DNA from: a bacterium
GTDB lineage: Bacteria > Verrucomicrobiota > Verrucomicrobiia > Limisphaerales > J093
Assembly (NCBI GenBank): GCA_021784265.1
Contig: JAJXTA010000178.1
Location: forward strand, 1 to 6,405
Direction: 5' to 3'
DNA length: 6,405 nt
Positions 1 through 5,316 of the stretch are shown piece after piece. The notes below the pieces were generated by a model. The model was not told where the DNA came from. It saw only the letters and a list, made by a program, of their open reading frames with translations, and ran no database searches. Made by a program: the position numbers and the translations under genes. The stretch's first letter is position 1. Each line of letters starts with the position of its first letter.

Positions 1-1236
1 GTTGACTTGCACGTTGTTGGCGCCAAACACCATCCGAAACGCTTGCTGCATGAACAACGATACTCCCCAGGTCGCCAGCAGGGATTCCAACGGGCGCCGG
101 TAGAGGAAGCGCACGACGGTCCGCTCCACCGCCCAACCGGCCAGGGCCGCCGTCAGGAAGCTGAGCGGAATGGCCAAGAGGAAATAGCTCTGGTACCACC
201 ACCCGGTCGCGTTCAGGCCGGGCAGGTGCAAGCCGAAGCTCAACGGCCGGCCAGCGAAGCTGAAGGGGAGTGTGATCGAGAAGGCGAACCCGGCCCCGAA
301 AAGATTCTGGACCACGTAACAGGTGTAGGCGCCGACCCCGATCATCTCGCCGTGCGCCATATTGATGACCCCCATCAGCCCGAAGGTGATCGCCAAGCCC
401 AACGCCACCACCAGCAAGACCGAGCCCAGGCTCAGGCCGCGGAAGACCGTGCCGAAGAAATGGACCCAGGTGATGTGTTCCTGGATCGAGCGGATGGCGG
501 CGCGAGCCGCTTGCGCGACCGGGGCGGCGGTCGCCTTGGCGTTGGCCAGCCGCTGGAGATTGTCCAGCGCCCCGATGGCGCGGTAGCGAGCCAGGGCGGC
601 GGTGGCCCCGATTTGGACCGTCGTGTTGGTATCTCCGAGTTGGAGCAGGGCGACCGCTTCGTCGAGGCTCTTCCGAACGGCGGCGTTGGGCTCCTTCTTC
701 AACCGCCCGGCCAGCAGCGGGACATACTTCTCCCGCCCCGAGTTGCCCAGCTTGAGGACTGCCGACTGCCGGGCGTTGGGGTCGGGATCCGCTAGGGCGA
801 GCTCATCGAGGGCCTGCTGGATGGTCCGGCGCAGCCGCATGTCGGTCTCGACGCTGGTGAGGTCAGCGGCGCCGAACCGCAGGGCGTGGCCCTGGGCGTC
901 CGTGAGGACCTGGCCATCGGCGACGCGGAGAGCGCGGGCTTTTCCCGCGGCATCTTGTTGGTCCTCGAGCAGCACGGGCACTTTGGCCCCGTTGGCTCCC
1001 TCATAGAGGTACACCTCATCCCGGGTCCAGGCCGTCAGGACCTCTCGAACCACCCGCGACCCCGAATCCGCGAGTTCGGCCAGCCGTTCCTGTTGGGCCG
1101 GGCCGGTGGCCAGCAGGGCCTGAACCAGCGTGGCACGGAGGGCACTCTCGGCCAGAGGTGGGCCGGCGGCGCGGGCTGGGCCCGCCGCGAGCGTGAGCAG
1201 GGCGACGGCCCGCACGACGAGCCAGAGGGGTTTCAT
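1..1236 (-). CDS. urtB: Urea ABC transporter permease UrtB (3' end outside window)
   Basis: One of the two inner-membrane permeases of the UrtABCDE urea importer, a branched-chain-amino-acid-type (LivH-like) ABC permease. The minus-strand frame is open from the ATG at 1236 to base 1, giving 412 codons. UrtB proteins are usually about 520-550 residues, so roughly the last quarter is missing. Residues 1-24 look like a signal peptide (Lys2, hydrophobic core, cleavage near ARA-A). Residues 25 to about 255 form the long periplasmic domain characteristic of UrtB and absent from LivH; its second half has HEAT-like helices (for example NARQSAVLKLG). From about residue 258 the sequence is hydrophobic. 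It carries the permease hallmark NMAHGEM at 292-298, then GAYTCYVVQ, and ends with FGANNVQVN, a conserved UrtB stretch. The start is fixed by the signal peptide, but no Shine-Dalgarno sequence is visible. It lies 112 bp after urtA, with a strong hairpin between them. Identification is firm from family knowledge. Confidence 0.95.
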   Translation of the reverse strand, partial: MKPLWLVVRAVALLTLAAGPARAAGPPLAESALRATLVQALLATGPAQQERLAELADSGSRVVREVLTAWTRDEVYLYEGANGAKVPVLLEDQQDAAGKARALRVADGQVLTDAQGHALRFGAADLTSVETDMRLRRTIQQALDELALADPDPNARQSAVLKLGNSGREKYVPLLAGRLKKEPNAAVRKSLDEAVALLQLGDTNTTVQIGATAALARYRAIGALDNLQRLANAKATAAPVAQAARAAIRSIQEHITWVHFFGTVFRGLSLGSVLLVVALGLAITFGLMGVINMAHGEMIGVGAYTCYVVQNLFGAGFAFSITLPFSFAGRPLSFGLHLPGLNATGWWYQSYFLLAIPLSFLTAALAGWAVERTVVRFLYRRPLESLLATWGVSLFMQQAFRMVFGANNVQVN

Positions 1237-1246
1237 CGAAGTTGGA

Positions 1247-1277
1247 AAAGGGGTGGAGCCCAAGGCTCCACCCCTTT
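1247..1277 (-). terminator. Perfect 14-bp hairpin between urtA and urtB
   Basis: Left arm 1247-1260 and right arm 1264-1277 are perfect reverse complements around a 3-nt loop. Read on the minus strand, the direction of the operon, the stem is followed by four T residues and then CC, and the urtB ATG begins 10 nt later. The T-run is short for a full intrinsic terminator and the permease gene lies directly downstream. A partial terminator, or a 3' stabiliser of the urtA message, is therefore more likely than a complete stop. Such hairpins are common between binding-protein and permease genes of ABC transporters, where the binding protein is needed in excess. The hairpin is seen directly; its function is inferred. 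Confidence 0.7.
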
Positions 1278-1348
1278 CGGGTTGCCGATCAGTCCCGCTC
1301 TCAACGGCGCAACAGGCAGCAAAGCTTTCGGTCACGTCCGGCGGCGCC

Positions 1349-2641
1349 CTACTTGCTCATGGCCGCCAGCTTCTCATCCAATCCCTTGAGCAGGAACGGC
1401 TCGCCGTAAACTTGATCGTAGGACTTGAGAATTTTGAACTGACCGTTGGCCCGGGTTTCGCCGATATAGACGTTCTTGGTGGCGTGGTGGTTCTTCTGCA
1501 TCGTGATTTTGCCGCCGGGCCCCTCGAAGCTGATATCCCCGGCTTCGAGGGTTTCGCGGACCTTGTTCACGTCGAAGCTGCCCGCCTTCTCGACGGCCGC
1601 CTTCCAGAGGTAGGCGCCATCGTAGGAAAGCACCATCGGGCTATCCACGGCGCGTTTTTCCTTCACCACGCCGGGGTGGGTCTCGGTCTGGAGCCAAGCG
1701 TCCCAGCGCTTGAGGAAGCCCTTATTCTCCGGGGTTTTGAGGGACATGAAGTAGGTCCAGCAGCCCAATTCACCCACTAAGTCCTTGGTCGGCAGGGCCC
1801 GCAGCTCGTCCTCCGCCAGGCTGAAGGAGACGACCGGGCAGTCCGCGGGCGTCAACCCCGCCGCCGCGACTTCCTTGAAGAAGGGGACGTTGGAGTCGCC
1901 GTTGATGGTGTTGATCACGCAGGCGTCCCCGCTGGCCGCGAACTGTTTGATCTCGGCCACGATTTGTTGGTAATCGGTGTGGCCAAAGGGGGTGTATTTG
2001 CCGGCGGAGATCACTTTGCCGTCGGCGTCCTTGCGCAGGCCGCCCCCGATGTCCTCCAGGCGGATGCCGTGCAACAACAGGTATTTATAGAGGATCAGGT
2101 TGGTGGTCTGGGGATAGACGTAATCGGTGCCGATCAGGTAGAACTTCTTCTTCCCTTGGGCCAGGAGATAATCGACCGCCGGCGTGGCCTGTTGGTTCAC
2201 CGCTTCGGCGGTGTAGAAGATGTTCTTCGAGAGCTCTTCCCCCTCGTATTGCACCGGGTAGAAGAGCATGCCGTTGTCTTTCTCGAAGACCGGCAGCACC
2301 GACTTGCGGCTCACCGAGGTCCAGCAGCCGAAGACCACCGCCACCTTGTCTTCCTCGAGCAATTGCTTGGCTTTTTCGGCGAAGAGCGGCCAGTTCGACG
2401 CGCCGTCCACCACGACCGGTTCGATCTTGTAGGTTTTGTCGCCGACCTTGATGCCGCCGGCGGCGTTGATTTCGTCGAAGGCGAAAAGGAGGATGTCGCG
2501 CAGCGACGTTTCGCTGATGGCCATGGTGCCGCTCAGGGAGTGAAGCACGCCCACCTTGATGGTGTCGTCCGCGCGGCTGAGGAGAGTGCCGGCCAGGACC
2601 GCCGCGCCCGCGGCCAAGGCCGTTAGAGTTTTCTTGAGCAT
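1349..2641 (-). CDS. urtA: Urea ABC transporter substrate-binding protein UrtA
   Basis: Periplasmic binding protein that captures urea (or short-chain amides) and hands it to the UrtBC permeases. It has 430 residues, full length for the family. Residues 1-24 are a signal peptide (MLKK, hydrophobic core, cleavage near SRA-D). The mature part starts with [20 protein letters not shown], the classic UrtA N-terminus, followed by the family blocks [17 protein letters not shown] (about 104-120), FYPVQYEG and [11 protein letters not shown]. It belongs to the Leu/Ile/Val-binding (type I periplasmic binding) superfamily. No lipobox is seen, so it is probably soluble in the periplasm. The ATG at 2641 gives a proper signal peptide; no good Shine-Dalgarno precedes it. 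It lies 67 bp after the porin and 112 bp before urtB, all in the same direction, consistent with one operon. The urea assignment rests on close resemblance to UrtA and on the adjacent urtB. Confidence 0.96.
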   Translation of the reverse strand: MLKKTLTALAAGAAVLAGTLLSRADDTIKVGVLHSLSGTMAISETSLRDILLFAFDEINAAGGIKVGDKTYKIEPVVVDGASNWPLFAEKAKQLLEEDKVAVVFGCWTSVSRKSVLPVFEKDNGMLFYPVQYEGEELSKNIFYTAEAVNQQATPAVDYLLAQGKKKFYLIGTDYVYPQTTNLILYKYLLLHGIRLEDIGGGLRKDADGKVISAGKYTPFGHTDYQQIVAEIKQFAASGDACVINTINGDSNVPFFKEVAAAGLTPADCPVVSFSLAEDELRALPTKDLVGELGCWTYFMSLKTPENKGFLKRWDAWLQTETHPGVVKEKRAVDSPMVLSYDGAYLWKAAVEKAGSFDVNKVRETLEAGDISFEGPGGKITMQKNHHATKNVYIGETRANGQFKILKSYDQVYGEPFLLKGLDEKLAAMSK

Positions 2642-2656
2642 AGGTTGCCTAGGGGA

Positions 2657-2684
2657 TTCAGGTTTGAGGTTTCAGGGTTCGAGG
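2657..2684. repeat. Four tandem 7-nt units upstream of urtA
   Basis: Plus-strand units TTCAGGT, TTGAGGT, TTCAGGG and TTCGAGG follow one another without gaps. They lie in the 67-bp space between the porin stop and the urtA start, ending 15 nt from the urtA ATG. Units differ by one to three bases. No promoter of normal quality is seen in this short gap, so urtA is probably read from the porin promoter. Slippage in the repeat could change the distance from the porin stop to the urtA start, but that is only inference. Confidence 0.5.
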
Positions 2685-2708
2685 CCGACAGAGCCGGCGC
2701 CCGCGCGC

Positions 2709-4010
2709 TCAGAACAGATAGGAGGCACCGGCGCCGAAAATCACCCGGTCTTGCTTGCCCTTGACGAATCCGCCCGACCACGACGTGTGGTCAAACCGGA
2801 TTTCGGGCTGGAGCTTGAGGTTGGGGAGTGGTTTGTAGTTGAGCGTGAGCGTGATGCTGGTCAGGTCTTGTCCCGTGCCCAATGGATTGAGAAAGCCTAA
2901 CGGGGCGCCGACACCGGTGGCCGAGGCATCCACGCCGTTCTTGTCGCTCACAAAGTCCGTCCGTAGCGCCAACCCGACCTGTTTGGTAAAGTCGTAATTG
3001 GACCACAGGCCGGCGGACCAGACCGGGGCGTCGCCGTAGCCGCCCGGGCGGCTGAGCGGATTGGTGAAGCGGAAGTAATCCAGTTCGGTGCCGAAGCTCA
3101 ACGGGTCGGTGGCTTGCCACCCGCCGAGCATCGAGGCCCCCCAGACCGATTGCACAAACGGCAAATCTTCGCGCCCGCCGAAGCCGATGAAGTTGATCCA
3201 GATCTTGTCCGTCGGCTTGAGATCAATCGCCCCCATCAAGGTCTTGGAGGAATTGACGTCCACGGGGCCCGTGTAAAGCCCGTTTTGCACGCGGAGTTTC
3301 ACGTCCAACCAATCGGTGAGGGTGTAGCCGAGCTGGATGCCGGCGTCCGGGGGGTTGCCGGTCAAGAACCATTGGTTGCCCTGGGAGAAGTTGTTGTTCG
3401 CCGCGCCACCGTCCCCGGACTCATAATTGAGCAGGGAAATCAACTCGCCCATCCGCACGTCCAGGCCGGTGCCGATGGGGACGTTCATGTCCACGTAGCC
3501 CTCGCGGATGTACGCCGAGCCCAGCCCCCGATTGCCGAACCCCGAGTTGAGGAACGGGGCGTCCTGACCAAACATCAACGAGGCCCGGTAACCCACATCG
3601 AACTTGTCGCCGCTCCGCTGCACGTCCGGGCTGGCGAGGGTCACCTTGATTAGGTTCAGGGAGAAGGAGTTGTTCTGGGTATTCCAGAGGTAGCCGGGGA
3701 TATGCCCGCCGGCGGGGTCAGTCGTGTCGTGGAAGAACGAGGTGGTCACAAACCCGCTGAGCGTCACCGCCGACATGGCCGAGACCGGCTTGGCGCTTGT
3801 TTGGTCGCTGGGGGCGATGCCCGCTTTGGCCGCCGCGTCCTCGAGGGTCTGCAAGCGCCGCCGCAGGTCCTGGTTTTCCTTCTCCAGTTTCTCCAGGCGT
3901 GAGGCCTCGGAGCCATCGGTGCTTTGCGCCTGGAGCGCGGGGGCGCCCCCCAGCAGGGCGCCGCCACAGCAAACGCCGAGCAAGGGCAGGCTCATGAAGT
4001 TCCGTTTCAT
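2709..4010 (-). CDS. Outer-membrane beta-barrel porin, OmpL-like/FmdC-like, first gene of the urea operon
   Basis: Predicted outer-membrane channel of 433 residues. Residues 1-28 are a signal peptide (MKRN, hydrophobic core with two Cys, cleavage near LQA-Q). Residues about 34-62 form a short coiled coil (SRLEKLEKENQDLRRRLQTL), as in porins that carry a periplasmic trimerising stalk. From about residue 80 alternating beta-strand patterns begin (VTLSGFVTTSFF, then FSLNLIKVTL and YRASLMFGQDAPF), and the chain ends in SYLF with the terminal Phe typical of barrel proteins. This fits the putative beta-barrel porin-2 (OmpL-like) family, which by my recollection includes FmdC, a porin encoded with amide/urea transport genes. 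Position directly upstream of urtA suggests a role in admitting urea or amides; that role is inferred. The ATG at 4010 is preferred over the Met at residue 6 because it supplies the basic signal-peptide start. No Shine-Dalgarno is visible. Confidence 0.88.
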   Translation of the reverse strand: MKRNFMSLPLLGVCCGGALLGGAPALQAQSTDGSEASRLEKLEKENQDLRRRLQTLEDAAAKAGIAPSDQTSAKPVSAMSAVTLSGFVTTSFFHDTTDPAGGHIPGYLWNTQNNSFSLNLIKVTLASPDVQRSGDKFDVGYRASLMFGQDAPFLNSGFGNRGLGSAYIREGYVDMNVPIGTGLDVRMGELISLLNYESGDGGAANNNFSQGNQWFLTGNPPDAGIQLGYTLTDWLDVKLRVQNGLYTGPVDVNSSKTLMGAIDLKPTDKIWINFIGFGGREDLPFVQSVWGASMLGGWQATDPLSFGTELDYFRFTNPLSRPGGYGDAPVWSAGLWSNYDFTKQVGLALRTDFVSDKNGVDASATGVGAPLGFLNPLGTGQDLTSITLTLNYKPLPNLKLQPEIRFDHTSWSGGFVKGKQDRVIFGAGASYLF

Positions 4011-4053
4011 AGGTTGTATGTAGATAGCCGAATGCGATCTGTTAACTGTGCTA

Positions 4054-4072
4054 AGACCGAACCGTGCGGTCT
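4054..4072. promoter_or_regulatory. Inverted repeat AGACCG-N7-CGGTCT upstream of the porin
   Basis: Perfect 6-bp arms (4054-4059 and 4067-4072) flank a 7-nt centre, 44-62 nt before the porin start codon. The position suits either an operator for a dimeric regulator or a small hairpin in the 5' leader of the operon mRNA. It does not match the NtrC site consensus that I know for nitrogen control. The symmetry is observed; the role is inferred. Confidence 0.35.
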
Positions 4073-4130
4073 CGCTTGGCCCCTAAGCGGGAAGCTTGCC
4101 AACTTGCCGCCCTCCAGCCCGGTGCCGGGG

Positions 4131-4157
4131 TTTTTGGCCCGTTTTAGCCCCTTTTTT
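4131..4157. promoter_or_regulatory. Three helically phased T-tracts (probable curved DNA)
   Basis: Runs of T at 4131-4135, 4142-4145 and 4152-4157 have centres about 10.5 and 11 bp apart, close to one helical turn, in otherwise GC-rich sequence. Phased A/T-tracts of this kind are known to bend DNA and can act as UP-like elements or as sites for nucleoid proteins. They lie about 120-150 bp upstream of the porin start and about 270 bp upstream of the plus-strand gene. The phasing is directly visible; the regulatory role is inferred. Confidence 0.4.
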
Positions 4158-4362
4158 GGGAGAGCCGGAAATCTGGGGCGGGTGAGGCGTTGGTCATCTC
4201 TTGGCAGGCGTTGAGGTGAATTGGACAGGCTGCGCATTTCGCGCCAGCCGAGGTCGCTTGCCGCGGCCAGGGCGGGTTCAGTCGCTCCGGGTCCTCCGGG
4301 CTGCCTGCGCCGCCCCCTTCGCCCCCACCCCCGACGCCCCGGCGGCGGAGGAAAACTCTGCC

Positions 4363-4392
4363 TTGCGCTCTGGGGTCCGCTGGCGCTATGGT
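4363..4392 (+). promoter_or_regulatory. Candidate sigma70 promoter for the coiled-coil gene
   Basis: A -35-like TTGCGC (4363-4368) and a -10-like TATGGT (4387-4392) are separated by 18 nt. They match the consensus at 3/6 and 4/6 positions, so the case is moderate. Transcription would begin near 4399, giving a leader of about 27 nt that contains the hairpin at 4399-4420 almost from its first base. The -10 context GCGCTAT recurs at the promoter of the next gene. Confidence 0.4.
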
Positions 4393-4398
4393 AGAGCC

Positions 4399-4420
4399 AA
4401 GCCTCCGGCAGGAGGGGCTT
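4399..4420 (+). promoter_or_regulatory. Hairpin overlapping the Shine-Dalgarno sequence
   Basis: AAGCC (4399-4403) pairs with GGCTT (4416-4420), and TCC (4404-4406) pairs with GGA (4411-4413) around a GGCA loop, leaving two G residues bulged. The Shine-Dalgarno AGGAGG (4410-4415) lies inside this structure, 10 nt before the ATG at 4426. The fold would partly hide the ribosome binding site, so translation might depend on temperature, a ligand, a protein or local unfolding. The pairing is by eye; regulation is inferred. Confidence 0.4.
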
Positions 4421-4425
4421 CAGAC

Positions 4426-5286
4426 ATGAGTGACATAGCCGTCGTAGAACGCGTGGACCGGTTGGAAGCGCTGTACGCTCAGTTCTTGACCGACATGGCG
4501 CTGTTGAACCAGCGCGCGGACGAGCGGAGCAAACTGGCGGACGAGCGGAACCGGCGCGCGGACGAGCGGAGCAAACTGGCGGACGAGCGGAGCAAGCGGG
4601 CGGACGAGCGTTTGGACCGCCTCCAAGAGGAGATGCGCACGTTCAAGGACGAGATGCGGGCCTACCGGGAAGACACGCAGGCCTTCAAGGACGAGATGCG
4701 GGCCTACCGGGAAGACACGCAGGCCTTCAAGGAGGAGATGCGGGCCTATCGGCAGGACACGGAACAGTTCAAGATCGAGATGCGCCAATCCAAGCGTGAT
4801 CTCGACAAGAAATGGGGTGACTTGGCCAACAAACTGGGCACCATCGTCGAGGACATCTTGGCCCCCAACCTGCGTCGGCTGGCCCGGGAGTACTTCGGCT
4901 TTGAGATCATCCAGGATTTCATGATCCGCCGAAGCCGGCGCGGCGGTCCGGGCTTGCCCGAAGAGACCGAGTTCGACACGCTGGTGGTCGGGCCGACGGC
5001 TGTCCTCTTGGGGGAGGCCAAAAGTAGTCCCTCGCTGGAGTACGCCGAGGCATTCGCGGCGAAGGTGCGGGTGTTCTTCGATTTCTTCCCCGAGTACGCG
5101 GGCCGGCGGCTCATTCCGGTATTTGGCAGTTGGGCCATCGCCGACCCCGTAGTGCAACGGCTGACCGCCCATCGCATCTACGCGATGCGGATGGGGGAAG
5201 ACACCATGGAATTGGCGAACGCGGCGGTGCTGGATGGCCCGCAGCCGGCGTCACGCCCACCGGGGAAGAGCGGCGGCGGGGTTTGA
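4426..5286 (+). CDS. Coiled-coil protein with C-terminal PD-(D/E)XK nuclease-like domain (DUF3782-like)
   Basis: 286 residues, function not established. Residues about 8-125 are a long charged coiled coil: five heptads of the type ADERSKL (31-65), then 14-residue units FKDEMRAYREDTQA (73-86 and 87-100 identical, 101-114 diverged, a partial one from 115). Residues about 126-265 look like a PD-(D/E)XK fold: a helix with Glu155, then EFD (Asp184) on a strand, and GEAK (Glu197, Lys199) on the next strand, giving the D-x12-ExK catalytic pattern, followed by the strands LIPVFGSW and IYAMRMG. This arrangement resembles the DUF3782 family, by recollection. The tail after about 270 is Gly/Pro-rich and probably disordered. 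The frame is open upstream to a TTG at 4201, but the ATG at 4426 is chosen for its AGGAGG 10 nt before it and because the coiled coil starts there. No secretion signal, so cytoplasmic. No methylase, helicase or toxin-antitoxin partner is visible next to it. DNA cleavage is possible but not shown. Confidence 0.85.
   Translation: MSDIAVVERVDRLEALYAQFLTDMALLNQRADERSKLADERNRRADERSKLADERSKRADERLDRLQEEMRTFKDEMRAYREDTQAFKDEMRAYREDTQAFKEEMRAYRQDTEQFKIEMRQSKRDLDKKWGDLANKLGTIVEDILAPNLRRLAREYFGFEIIQDFMIRRSRRGGPGLPEETEFDTLVVGPTAVLLGEAKSSPSLEYAEAFAAKVRVFFDFFPEYAGRRLIPVFGSWAIADPVVQRLTAHRIYAMRMGEDTMELANAAVLDGPQPASRPPGKSGGGV
4516..4620 (+). repeat. Five 21-bp tandem repeats encoding ADER heptads
   Basis: Units start at 4516, 4537, 4558, 4579 and 4600, all beginning GCGGACGAGCG. 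Units 1 and 3 are identical over all 21 bp and unit 4 differs only in its last bases. Each encodes one coiled-coil heptad (ADERxxx). The period is a multiple of three, so gain or loss of a unit keeps the reading frame. Confidence 0.9.
4642..4790 (+). repeat. 42-bp tandem repeats encoding 14-residue coiled-coil units
   Basis: Units 4642-4683 and 4684-4725 are identical over 42 bp. Unit 4726-4767 has several substitutions, and a partial unit continues from 4768 to about 4790. Each full unit encodes two heptads. Perfect identity of two adjacent copies, including third codon positions, indicates recent duplication or homogenisation. Confidence 0.92.
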
Positions 5287-5311
5287 CGGTGGCGCTCGCT
5301 TGCGCTATCCT
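5283..5311 (+). promoter_or_regulatory. Candidate sigma70 promoter overlapping the upstream stop codon
   Basis: TTGACG (5283-5288, 5/6 to consensus) and TATCCT (5306-5311, 4/6) are 17 nt apart, the optimal spacing, and form the best promoter match in the window. The -35 hexamer contains the TGA stop of the coiled-coil gene. The predicted transcription start, 6-7 nt after the -10, falls at or next to the GTG at 5317, which would make the message leaderless. Confidence 0.5.
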
Positions 5312-5316
5312 TGCCC

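Larger units (their letters stand above)
4011..4425. other. Divergent intergenic region between the porin operon and the coiled-coil gene
   Basis: This 415-bp stretch separates two divergent start codons and must contain the promoter of the porin-urt operon and that of the plus-strand gene. I see no convincing gene in it. The minus-strand open frame 4237-4007 has low-complexity, Pro/Arg-rich content and no known pattern. The left half holds an inverted repeat (4054-4072) and three phased T-tracts (4131-4157). The right half is very C-rich around 4310-4345 and then carries a candidate sigma70 promoter and a hairpin over the ribosome binding site. No good sigma70 promoter could be found for the porin. 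Confidence 0.75.

Noticed and set aside
7..795. Plus-strand 262-codon open frame opposite urtB
   Set aside because: It is antisense to the recognisable UrtB permease, and its Arg/Gln/Gly-rich composition without hydrophobic or family patterns is typical of a shadow frame in GC-rich DNA.
1964..2626. Plus-strand 220-codon open frame opposite urtA
   Set aside because: Fully antisense to UrtA, which has clear family blocks throughout; the plus-strand protein shows no recognisable domain.
2691..2710. GC-rich palindrome-like sequence at the porin stop as a terminator
   Set aside because: Pairing is imperfect, overlaps the stop codon and has no T-run; the closely following urtA suggests read-through.
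4097..4112. Sigma54-like promoter for the porin on the minus strand (GG-N10-GC)
   Set aside because: The key GG and GC are 10 nt apart, but only about 7 of 11 consensus bases match and no enhancer-like NtrC pair was seen; too weak to annotate, although nitrogen control makes it worth remembering.
4118..4135. CCCGG-TG-CCGGG followed by a T-run, resembling an intrinsic terminator on the plus strand
   Set aside because: The stem is only 4-5 bp with an impossibly small loop when fully paired, and no plus-strand gene lies upstream to be terminated; the T-run is better explained as one of the phased tracts.
4007..4237. Minus-strand 76-codon frame whose TGA overlaps the porin ATG (ATGA)
   Set aside because: The ATGA overlap could suggest a leader peptide coupled to the porin, but the protein is low-complexity, there is no ribosome binding site, and the frame covers the T-tract region; chance is more likely.
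4201..4425. 75-codon N-terminal extension of the coiled-coil protein from the TTG at 4201
   Set aside because: The extension is Pro/Arg/Ala-rich, crosses the candidate promoter and hairpin, and lacks a ribosome binding site, while the ATG at 4426 has AGGAGG at a good distance.
4516..4790. Tandem repeats as a CRISPR-like array
   Set aside because: Units are contiguous without spacers, keep a coding period and encode coiled-coil heptads.
4420..5172. Minus-strand 250-codon open frame opposite the coiled-coil gene
   Set aside because: Its repetitive content mirrors the 21- and 42-bp repeats of the plus strand; the plus-strand frame has a Shine-Dalgarno, a coiled coil and a nuclease-like core.
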